NCBI GenBank assembly: GCA_038496445.1
Contig: JALMLS010000220.1
Location: 124,001-188,000 of the forward strand
Length of the DNA: 64,000 bases
Direction: 5' to 3'
Origin: Trichosphaerium sp. ATCC 40318
Taxonomy: Eukaryota; Discosea; Flabellinia; Trichosidae
Within the stretch, counting starts at the first letter, position 1. Each line of letters opens with the position of its first letter. The position numbers were made by a program, and so were the translations under genes. The notes under the pieces were generated by a model. The model was not told the origin of the DNA, did not search any database, and worked only from the letters and a program-made list of their open reading frames with translations. This document shows positions 23,074-33,839 of the stretch, in pieces.

Positions 23074-26000
23074 ATGACTTCGCTAAATGATAATGTATCT
23101 CTTGCGAATGTGAAACATTACGTTAGTGATGGAGAGGCTAATTTGACGCGATTTGTGCAAGGTACAATAAAATTCGATAACGCTATCACTTCTTACTGTA
23201 CAACTTAGAAAAAGGCTTGAATATTACGCCAGAGACACTGCCGCTACTAGTAAAAACAATTGTAGCTCTCAAATTGCCCAAACAATTACATTCCATAATT
23301 CTGGCTGAATGTCACCTGGGCGATGAAATTGTACAGTGTCTATTAGATATTCTATGCGCCAATCCCTCTGTGAGTAGCTTAGACTTGAAACGCAATCTCT
23401 TCACTGCAACCGCTATCAAAACGTTCAGCGATGCGCTAGAAGGCCATAACTTTACGTTAACGTCATGTGGGATGCAAGGAAACGAGACAACAGAAATGTA
23501 CGCAAAAGCCTTTGAGCGTTGGACGTAAAATAATTACTCTGACGCTTGTAGGGTCATGTCACCTAGGCTCAAATCGAGAAGACGTACCATTACGTACGAA
23601 GAATCACTTGAAGATCTAAATCGTATTTTGAAGTCAAACAGCGCTTGTACAAAGGTAAATCGTAACGAAAACGAGTTTTACAATAATTCTAACTAAAACA
23701 AAAAAAAAATAGTGCATCAACGCCAAACTGCCTGTTCTTCGATTCAGAAAGCGTCAAAACTTGAACGCCGACCGCTTAGCTGAATTATTTCTTAAAGTGA
23801 CACATATCACAAAACTCAACATAGACCACTGTAGCATGCCTGAAATATCTGGTCTGAAGCACTTGACGAACCTCAAAGAACTCACGCTAATTGGTAATAA
23901 TCTTAAGGTTATTCCAGGTGAGCTTGGGCAACTAACAGCTTTAACTATGCTTGATATTTCACATAATAAGCTTGAAGCTCTTCCTTGTAGCCTTGTTTTT
24001 TTAAATGAGTTAACGGTTCTCGATGCGTCTTTTAACGCTTTGCGTGACCTACCGTTGTACCTCAACTGCTTACCTTCACTCAATCAATTGGTACAGAAGC
24101 ATTATAGACGTTAGAGCGACTTATTGATTATTTTTATTGTAGATTGTAAACGGGAATAGACATGCGTCTGGAAAGCCTAGTATAAATGTACCCCTGGAGT
24201 ATGTATCAGATGCTACTGGGAAAGCACCTTTGGCGTATCTATCAAAGATGTTTATGCGTCAAGAAATGCTTCCATCTCATTGTAGGATCGCACTAGTTGG
24301 ACCTTCTCTGGGTGGTAAATCGTTGTTGGGTAAGTTTTTTTTTCTGAGCATCTTTTTTCTTTTTTGTTTATCTTGTATAGCATCTGCCTTGGCTAATGTT
24401 GCGAATAATGGTATAAAGAAAGCCTCATCATCTCGTTTAGTTCAATTTGTACCATCTAAGGTTCGTTTGATCAGATATATGTACTTGTTGGTAACAGGAA
24501 TGATTAGGATATTGTAATTAAAGAGTTTGAACGAAGGGCGAAAGTCAAAAGTTCTTCAAGCTCTAAGAAGTCATTATTTAAATTTACTCTTTGGGATTTT
24601 CCTGGAGGCAATGATAACGCATTGAGATGGTAAGTACTTTCAAAAAAAAAAGCCTTCATAACATGCTGTTTAATTCTTTTTGTAACTAACTCACTTTTTT
24701 TCAAGCTACATTCAGTCCTACTTTCTCTCCAAAGAGTGTATTTATATTGTGTGTGCAAACGCCAAGCATAACGGAGATGATGACATAGAAGCTCTAGAGA
24801 CGTGGTTTCAAACTTTACAAGCCCGTTTACCTCGTGATACTCGCGTTATTGTTGCATGTAAGTTTTTCTCTCTTTTTTTTTTTTCAGTTTAACAAAGAAC
24901 TTTCTAAATAATCTTTAGTGACACATTGTGGATTCAAGAAGGATAAAGTAAAAGGCTTTGTTGGAAAATTAAAGAATAAGTTTGGGTTACAATATCCTCA
25001 GATAATAGGATACTATCCTATTGATTCAGTTCTTCTTAAAGGAGTTCAAAATCTACTAAAAGGAATAACTGAAATGAGTATAATGTCAAGGTATCGGTAT
25101 GGTTCTGAACAGACTGTACCTTTACGTTATATTGTTCTTCAACAAATTGCACAAGGTACTTGTCTCTTCGGTCTTGTTGTATTGTTTGTATATTCTTGAA
25201 TGCCTTACTTATTAATATTAGGCTACAATGAACAGCAAGTGCTACCTTTAGTTCCTTATGATCAATGGCGCAAGTTAGCAGTCAATAAGGCTAAACTAAA
25301 ACCTGAAGAAGTAAACGAATGTACAAGTTATCTCCACTATGCTGGTACGTATATTCGCATCTCTTCTGTTCTGTCGCACTGTTAGCTAATAGAGTATTTA
25401 ACGAATAGGGCATCTTATGTATTTACCACTCATGAAAACAAACAAAGTAGCCCTTGTTATATTGGATCCAAAGTGGTTCCATAAATTTTTATCAACAGTT
25501 TTATTGAGTGACTGCACATCAACAGGTACGCTATCCTCATCCATACTAGTTAGTACAACCATTTGTTGTTTCTCAATACACAAACCTAGGATTCTTTGAC
25601 AATAACGAAGCACCAAGACTGTTCGCACCGTTTGTTACTCAAGACAAGAAAGTAACTAGAATCCTAACAACAATGATAACACATTTCCAACTTGGATACC
25701 AGGTATCTTCAGACGAGAACATAAATGGTCGTAGATATCCTTCTCATACAATTGTTCCAACACTACTACCACCAATCCGTCCTGATACCGAAAGTATATC
25801 AAGATACTGGCCATACAAAAGCTCAAAGGCACAACTGTTTATAGCAGTATACAAGCTACCTTTTTTGCCAACATCTATCCTACATTACTTGGTTTCAGCA
25901 TTAGCAAGTGAATCATGGATACCAAAGCTAGTATGGCGTCTAGGCGCTTTATTAAAGCTAAGCAAGACTGGTGTTATTCTATGCGAAATAAAAAATCATG

Positions 26001-28883
26001 CGCTTTGTATTCGTGGTAGTACTGTCAACAGTGGTACAGAAGCGAATGTTAGGCAATTGATGAAAGGAATAACAACACAATGGTACGCTTTTAAACGATT
26101 TTCTTCTTCATATTTAAAGCTCTCTTGACTTAATGGCTACTTAAGGTTAAGTTCACCTCCAGAGATCCATATTGTGAGTGGAAGCCTTACGCAACAACAA
26201 ACTTCAGATATTTCATCACCACGTGCACCAGCACGTACATTATTAGTAAGAAAACGGAAATTAAACCTTCCTATTCGTGATCATCGTAAACCTACATCTC
26301 CACGTTCTGGCATGAAACTTTTAAGTTTCCGTAAAAACTCGGTACGTTTTCTCTTGAAATTTGTTTATTTGATTGTTATTTATGACTTGTTCTTATCAAC
26401 AAAGTTGTTCCAAGATTTTTTTTCTCGACTTTTTTTTGATTTTTTTCCGTTGTGTAGGGCAGAAAGCTATCTAGACAAGGTTCATTTTCTACACCACGTG
26501 GTATGCGTAGTCGTTTTAAAAAGAAACATAAAAGACCAAGAAGCATAACAGTAGGTAGTGGAGGTATTGTATAAGATCAAAGCAAGAAACTCACTCTTTT
26601 TTTTTTCAAAAACAGGACGTTCAAAAACTCTACGAAGACAAAGTTCAAAGTCAAATGTATTTGAGAGATCATGGAATACATTATTTAGACGAAAAGAACC
26701 TAAGGGTAGTAGACAAAGGTATGAAAGAATACGAAACAACCAGTCTGGTTCTAAAACAACTACTTTAGGGAGAGACCAACTACTATTGAAATGTCTGATA
26801 TTGTACAAGTACGTATTTGTTTATTCTACACGCAAAATGTGGTTGCAATGTGCTTACTGTTGTTTCTCGTTTAGACTGAGTCTAGAGCTGCTACAATGAG
26901 GCACACACACGAGGATAAGAAACGTTCAAGGAGTTGGCAAGGTTCTTCTAGTATTAGAAGAAAACGTCATCAATCTTCAACGCAACGTTCACGTATGTGG
27001 TCGTTATTTCCGTGGTTTATTAACCAATAAATTAACACGTGATATAGATAGATGGTTGATTACTCCAAAGCATCTTAGATTAGGTGGTGTCCTGGGAACT
27101 GGAACTTTTGGTGTTGTCACAAAAGCAAAGTGGAGAGGCAATCCTGTTGCTGGTACGCTCAGACAGGTTTCATAATCCTACGTGTGTCTAATTTTTTGAG
27201 TATAGTTAAGCGATTGAAAGCTACTGTTGGTGATGAAGATGCTGCATTTAGTAAACTACAAAAGGAAGCATCTATTTTGATGTAAGTAACTTTTCTTTTT
27301 CTTCTTTTGTTCTACTTCTGTTTTCTTATCTTCTTTTGCAGCCAAAGTAGACCTCATGAGAATCTTGTAAGGTTGATAGGTATAGTAAGAGAACCTTTAT
27401 CAATTGTTCTTGAATATTGTGTACACGTACGTTGTGATGTTTTCGTAGAACGAAATCAGGTTAACATGATTTCTTTCTTTTAGGGATCACTGAAGTACTA
27501 CATCCAAAATAATCCAGTTATTCCAAAGAAAGTCAGTTCGGATGTTCTTAAAGGAATAGCTGCTGGTATGATACATTTACATGGAGAAGGAATAATACAC
27601 AGGCGGTTATCTGCAAGGAGTATGTGTTAATATCTTTCTTCTTTTTTTCTTACTTTTCTTTTAGATATTCTCGTACGTTCAAAAGTTCAGTACTTGACTT
27701 GGCTGAGCTCTAGCCTTGTTTATTACATATTGATATACTTTATTTTTTTGGTTATGCTTATTATTTTACTAGTTGTCTTCAGGGCTTGCTGTTAAGATAT
27801 CAGATTTTGGGTTTAGTTCTCATAGCCTTCAAGGAGTAAGAAAGGATTGCAACCAAAAGAATGTTGCATTTAGTCCACTAAAGTGGATGGCTCCTGAAGA
27901 GCTTCGAGGTGATCCCTCATCCCCATCATCAGGTATTTAATTTTTAATCAAGCATGAGTATGCAAGCGTTAAACTTTTTCTGAAGTAAAACAACCTCGCA
28001 AAAAGAAAAAAAGTAAACTTGCAGTTTGAGCTATTTTCTTTACCACTTAGCAACTGGAGTTACTAACGTGTATATAACTAGATGTATGGAGTTTTGGTGT
28101 AGTACTTTATGAAATGCTTCTAAGAAGAAAGCCATACCCACTTCACAGAAGTCCAATGGTACGCCTTGCGTTCATCTTGTTCTTTTGCAATCCAAGTTAA
28201 CTTTGTGTCTTTTTTTTGAAGGTTGCTGAATTGGTTTCGCAAGAAAAGCTCAGACCGTATATTCCCCCTAATATACATATCCTTACTGATGTTATGACAA
28301 AGTGTCTTTGTTTTAAACAAGAGGATAGACCAAGTTTTTCTTATATTGCCGAAAGACTTGATCATTTAAATGAATCTGATGTTCCAGAGCATGCTATTAT
28401 AGAACCTATGAGATCTGGTTCTTCATCAAGGCCTATATCTGGTAATAGACCTAGAGCAAGTACATTAGGCTCTGGAAGCTCTAAACACAGTCCGGTATGA
28501 TATTTGTTTTGTTTTGTATTTTTTTGTTTTATTTTTAAGTCTTGAACAAACTTGAGCGTATAATATAAGTTTGATGGATTAAACACCTCAAAAACTTAGT
28601 TTTCGGCTTGTTAAAAAATACGAGAAACGCTGCACATGTTGGTTTTTGGTTTTTTTAGGGCACACTCCCTGTAAAGAAAAAAAGTTGATTCTGATGTTGT
28701 TTTTTTTTTTAGCCTCAAGATGGTTTTATCAGTGCACGTAGTGCATCTCCTACTTTGGATGATATACTATCCGATCATTCTGCATACTCTGATTTTAGCA
28801 GCGACCAGATGATATCATCACGTTGGAGGAGTGGTGATGACTTGGACTCTTCATTTAGTGATGGCACTTCAACTATGTTTTAA
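23074..28883 (+). CDS. Roco family protein: LRR - Roc GTPase - COR - protein kinase domain
   Basis: ATG 23074 begins an LRR region in two blocks (HSIILAECHLGDEIVQCLLD; then LKELTLIGNNLKVIPGELGQ to LPLYLNCLPSLNQL, ending 24090). The Roc domain has the P-loop RIALVGPSLGGKSLLG (24285), the switch LWDFPGGNDN (24589) and a THCG base motif (24921). A COR region spans about 25200-26100, then a basic Ser/Arg-rich linker. The kinase domain (27055-28380) has VLGTGTFGVVTKAKW, the Lys of VKRLK, LQKEASILM, KISDFGFSSHS, KWMAPEEL and DVWSFGVVLYEML. A Ser-rich tail ends TSTMF. Roco proteins act as GTP-regulated kinases, for example Dictyostelium Roco4 and human LRRK2. Oddity: the catalytic loop reads GIIHRRLSAR, so the catalytic-base Asp of HRD is Arg. 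The protein may be a pseudokinase. There are about twenty introns; the short exon between 27664 and 27787 is least certain. Confidence 0.88.
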
Positions 28884-29082
28884 AAAAAATAAATAATAAT
28901 ACTTGTACAAAAATATGATATTGTGTTTAAATAACATAAAGCTTCTGCAGTGCCATAATAACACTAAGACCGCTACACGAGAACAATGCGTGTTTGCAGT
29001 TGTGCTAGTAAGCGCAACCTCTCGTAATAAGGCTACTCTACAATAATTATACAACTATTTCATCATCTTCTTTTGTTTCTTC

Positions 29083-32000
29083 TTATGTTTCTTCTTTTTG
29101 CACTTGTTCTTCAGTTGCAGTGTTGCATTCGTTGGATGCTGGTGCTTCTTTCGTGGGAGGCTCTTCCACTTGAGGTTCATATATAGGTACTTTAATTCCT
29201 AGGAGGGTTAAGGATTAGTTCACAGGATTATAGATATCACATGGGTAGCAGTAGTATAATTGTGTACCTCTCTTCTGAGCAATAAATTTAATGCAATCGT
29301 TGAATACTTCATTTTGGACTTCATTGGGTTTATACGCCAGTAATGATTCGAACACATCTTTAACATTTATGTCGTTTGTAACACAGAATGAACCAAAACC
29401 TTCAAGAGCCTAAAAGAAATATATAAGTATGAGAGCCAACAAAAAAGTTCAATTGATGTTTTGTTTGCTGCTTGGATTCACACTCACACGAAAAGTGTTG
29501 TAGTGAGTAGTGAATGTATAATGGTTCACAGAGCTTCAATTGTAAATCCAATTATTTATCACGTGATAAAAGAATTACAGCGTAAAGTGAACACATAAAC
29601 AAAAATAAAAGTTACCTTCGCAAACTCAGGTTTGATAAACGTGTGGTACATTAAAGGTATACCAAGCTCTGAAGCTGCAATATACTGTTGTATTGCCTTA
29701 AGTTCCAAGTTGCCTCCTTATAGTACATTTAAAAAAGTGTTAAGTAAGCGTGAAGTACCAAAAGCGCCACAACCCTACAAAGGAAACAAAATCAGTGATT
29801 TGTTCAAAGCCAACAAAAAAACCCCCAAGTTTCGTACCCAGTTTCCTGTTGAAGCAATACAATCATCACCAGTGTGATATTCCTCTTTTCTAGATAATCC
29901 AACATATGCTTTGTTTATATCACGAAGTAACTTTCTGTGAACAACGTAAACGGCTACAAGCTAAACAAAAAACCTTTGGCTTACTCTTTGACGAATTGCA
30001 TGTTTCCAAAGTTTACTATTGCATCAATGCCTGTGCAAGTCAGTAAATAGATAGCTCGTGTAAATAAGTAACCGTACAGAAAATATGATTATCAAGACAT
30101 CCAAGCGTTGGATTCAATGGAGTCTTGTCTTCAAATGAATCTAAGAAAAAACTGAGAATTGTTCGTTTGGCTTAGAGTCAAGTACCTTCAAATTTTAAGC
30201 TTCGTGCATATCCACTGTATTGAGAAAACCTCTCAGCACCGCTAATAACTATAGCTTCGTTTTCTTCCATCTTAGGGCAAAGGAGCATAGACTAAAAGAA
30301 GGAACTCCATCAGCAAGAAAAGCAAATTATTAGTTTTCAGAACAGAAAACCTTACAATGTAGCATTCGGGCTTCAATGCAAATAGAATCTCTTCTTGAAC
30401 GCAACCACCTTTTAGATACGTTAATGGTAATTATTTGTCATATACAAGGCCTTATAGACATACCATGCAAAGCGCCACCGCCTATGTATTGATTCGCAAA
30501 GTCGGCATGAAACTTTGCTGGAGAATCTTCAATCTTCATCTCATCATCAACTTTAATAGGCAATAATGGCTTTTCACTTGTACTCCAATCAACGAATTTA
30601 TCACAAACCTGTAAAATAAGGTAAGAAAAGTAAAAAATGGATTAAAACATGAACGAGGAGAGTTACCTTTCGATGTATTATGATGTTACCAGTAGGCATT
30701 TTCTTTTGGCTTTTTTAGCAAGTTAGATACTCCAACAAACGCCCAAGGCGATAAATAATATTAGATTACGTACATGCGTCTGAAGTATTCCATTATACAA
30801 AGTATGATAGACTTTAAATAAATCGTAAGAATCTTGCTTTGAGAAGAAAAAAAGACCTTGTTTGAGGTTGTGCTAGTACGTACTTCTGCAGAGTTTGAAA
30901 ATAGTTTTTCTTTACCAGGAGCTGAAGCATAGTCTGTTATAAACAACATACCAAAATCACAATCATTGAATCCCAACCCACTAAGCAACATGGTTAGTTT
31001 TCGAAAATATCGAGAAAAAAAGAAGCAAGCAAAACAAAGAAAAGCAATTCATCACAACACGTGCCCATGTATTATATTTGGATTTTCAAATGTACAAAAG
31101 AAGTAGTGTGACAATAAGCAAGCAACCTTGTAGGCGATGGAGTAAGTAAAGGCACAGCGTTATGCAAAAAAAAAGAATCCAGGGGTTTTTTTAGTAACGT
31201 ACTTGTTCTCTTGTGAGTACAACCTTTGCGTCCTTTCCTGGTGGCAAGATTCTTATTTTTTTATCAAATAGCTCATCTATCCTCAATGCCAATTTTTGTA
31301 TAAATGGTAAGATAACATCAAAGAATTCATCTTTACAACCGTAAGTACAATTTTCAAATAAATGACGGATAATAAAAAGAAACTAAAAGATGTTGCTCGT
31401 CATTGTCCATTTTTACATGGCATCAACGTGTTAACTTTGATAGCCATACATTATACCGTGAGAGGGAAAATACACCCAAGCGATATAAAGAGCACTTGGG
31501 AAATATGAAGACCAAAAAAACCGAAATTCAAATTGTACACACCTTTCAATGCCTTTCTATCTGGAGACTCGCAATATTCATCACAGTAGTACGCTCTAAA
31601 TTTATGATTTAAAAAATGAGAATAAAAAGCTGAAATCACGTGTTGATAACCACAAACTTACTTGAAAAAGTTTGCATGATTTTTGCTTGTACCCAGACCA
31701 TTCAACAATTCATCAAGCTGATCAAGTGATGTCACTTTAGCTGATAATAACTCTTTTTGTATCTCCCATTTCTTAATGGACATATGTGGTAAATAAGCAT
31801 ACGTGAAAGCAATACCATCTTGGTTAACATTAACAACAAACTAATGAATCAAAAAAACCGTTATTTTTTACCTGTAAGTGAAATGATTGCTTTATCAATG
31901 TCTTCCTGAAAAACCTTCAAGTTTGATAATACTTCAACAGGGGAGATATCAATTTTGTACTTGTCGCCAAAGGGTTTGAAGCCTATTTGACGGTATGTGA

Positions 32001-32297
32001 GGTCTTCCACGGTAACATTTTGTCAACTCTACAAAAGATATACCTATTTTTAAAAGGAGCGAAAAGCAATCTGGGAAGCTTGCAAATGTCTTTGTGAAGA
32101 TGCTGGCCTTTGTATTAACTCTTTGATGCATTTCATCACCAGGGCATGCAATTATGTTATTTATCGTTCTCCGTAACCAAGCCAAGGCGATTAGAGCCTA
32201 AACAAGGGTCAATTAACGAATTATTTATATAACGCGCTTCAGATAAACTAATGTCTTCAGTTTGCTTTATAGAACCCAGTAATTCATCGAACGGCTC
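29083..32297 (-). CDS. Poly(ADP-ribose) glycohydrolase with N-terminal PUB domain
   Basis: The C-terminal two thirds is a PARG: AKFHADFANQYIGGGALH, then after an intron GGCVQEEILFALKPE (the GGG...QEE catalytic signature, intact), EAIVISGAERFSQYSGYA, LLRDINKAYVGL, ASTGNW plus GCGAFGGNLELKAIQQYI, and MYHTF. A Glu/Pro-rich tail ends QKEET then TAA. Upstream helices FFDVILPFIQKLALR and VVLTREQ match the PARG accessory domain. At the N-terminus, LIALAWLRRTINNIIACPGD, NTKASIFTKTFASFPDCF and FKPFGDKYKI resemble a PUB domain, which in PNGase and UBX proteins binds the C-terminus of p97/VCP. A 40-nt intron (about 32012-32051) removes an apparent frameshift in the PUB region. The first exon was not found: the frame opens at 32297 after an acceptor, only 54 bp from the neighbouring start codon. 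A long intron (29480-29615) carries ATCACGTGAT. Confidence 0.85.
29558..29567. promoter_or_regulatory. ATCACGTGAT palindrome, intronic
   Basis: An exact copy of the palindrome lies within an intron near the 3' end of the PUB-PARG gene. Confidence 0.45.
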
Positions 32298-32350
32298 CTA
32301 CAAAACTATTTAGATCGCTTTAAATTGTTTAATTTCACTTTACTGTTGGG

Positions 32351-33235
32351 ATGACATGTGGGTCCGGTTTCTCTTCTTCAGTGGCATTACTATTACCCAT
32401 TATTGCTTTGTGTGCTTTGGTAAGTGACAGCAAGCTTGGCTTATTGTTTGGCTTAAGTCACAGTCACCGAATCTATGGCTCAGCAGACGGTTGGTATTCC
32501 AATGGCTGCTATAGAACAGAAAAATGCAGGAACTACGTTTAACGTACTATGTGAATTTGATTCAACTGCACCATCACCTCCAACAACAATACCTCCAGCA
32601 GTACCAACTACAGTTTCTCCTACCACAACAATACCTCCTACTGCTAGCGCACTATCTACATATACAGAAACACCTATTGCAGATACTCCTCAAACACAGC
32701 TCCGATATCAATAATATGGACTGAATTGATAAGAAAAAATAATGAAAGCTAGCTAGAACTCTTAAATGATGCTTCATTGGCGGTACGAAAAAAACAAGAA
32801 AATAATACTAGAATACATCTTCTTAACGTTGTACTTTATAGTAACTCTTGGGTTACCTGAAGGCTCTATAATTGTATTTGGTGAAGGCGAAACAATACTT
32901 CAAGTCGATAAATGTATTGAAGCAGAAAACCTTACTATTGAAGCAATTGACAGTGTACGCTTGTTGGTTTCTTTCTTCATTGTTATCCTGACTCCTGATT
33001 TCTCTAAACACAAGTCACATTATCATTCAGTGATAGTTGCAACGATGTAAATCCATCTATAATCGTACCACCATGCAAGAGGCAATCAAAAGAGGAAATC
33101 AAAGACTTTCGGGAGAACAATACTTATTAAATCAAGTAACAAATGTACTTCAAGTGCAATTCACTTGATATCTCTTTGGAGTTTAACAATCACTGCATTG
33201 CTACTCAACAAAAGAATTTACTCGTATCTCCATTA
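32351..33235 (+). pseudogene. Decayed copy of the C-type-lectin / mucin-stalk surface protein gene
   Basis: It starts with a good signal peptide (SVALLLPIIALCAL), but almost all of the lectin domain is missing; only its end remains (NVLCEFDSTAPSPPTTIPP). A short Thr/Pro stalk follows, then regions matching the intact gene at 33840-36357: TAPISIIWTELI, GLPEGSIIVFGEGET, KCIEAENLTIEA, DVNPSIIVPPC and IHLISLWSLTITALLLN. These pieces lie in different frames. There is a shift near 32695 and an in-frame stop at AGCTAG near 32746. Another stop lies after FRENNTY near 33127, yet similarity continues to about 33235. At least three lesions plus loss of the lectin domain make this a pseudogene. A truncated secreted peptide from the first part cannot be ruled out. 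Confidence 0.82.
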
Positions 33236-33839
33236 AAAATTACTTGATACACAATAAGAGTCTGTCAAGTTTTTACTGCGCTACGTGGTGTCAAAAAGCC
33301 TCACTGGTCGCTCCTCAAAACAACTACGCATTTTAAAACACACCATTTTTGATAAAAAGTGACATTGTTTCGTTTTAGCCGTCATTGAATCTAAGGCTAC
33401 GCACATAAGTAAGTCACAAGCCGTAGTGCCCCTGCTTTCGTTATCTTGCCAATAAACTTTGAAATTGAATACCAGTTCCATAACTGTAAATGATTGTAAC
33501 GCGCACAGTGCTACTATCAATGTACGCGTGCAAAAGAGAATAACGCAATGATAAAAAATAACAAATGAATATAAAACAAAACGCGCTCAGTGCCGTACGT
33601 GTACGGTGTACGCTAATACCGTAACAAAGCCAAACTCGGAAGAACGCATAATAAACCCGGGCTATCCTACAAACTGTCCTAACATAATTTACCACTCTCG
33701 CATCGGTAGAGAAGGTGTTTTAGGGAAGTTATACTTTCTTCGACTTGCCTTAAAACCACTTTAGCAATTCAAGACAATTCACATTTATAGCGCACAGGTC
33801 ATATCACCAAGTTAAAATACACGCAATAACAATCACAAG
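33236..33839. other. Intergenic region upstream of the intact lectin gene
   Basis: I find no gene-like frame. The sequence has several GTACG/CGTAC stretches (around 33595-33620) but no recognisable repeat or RNA gene. It should hold the promoter of the lectin gene starting at 33840. Confidence 0.5.

Noticed and set aside
31403-31639. Overlapping plus and minus frames of 60-70 codons
   Set aside because: They fall mainly in an intron of the PUB-PARG gene; only the small AYYCDEYCESPDRKALK stretch fits as an exon.
31990-32060. Apparent frameshift in the PUB region of the second PARG
   Set aside because: A 40-nt intron with a GTATAT donor and a GGAAG acceptor restores the frame exactly.
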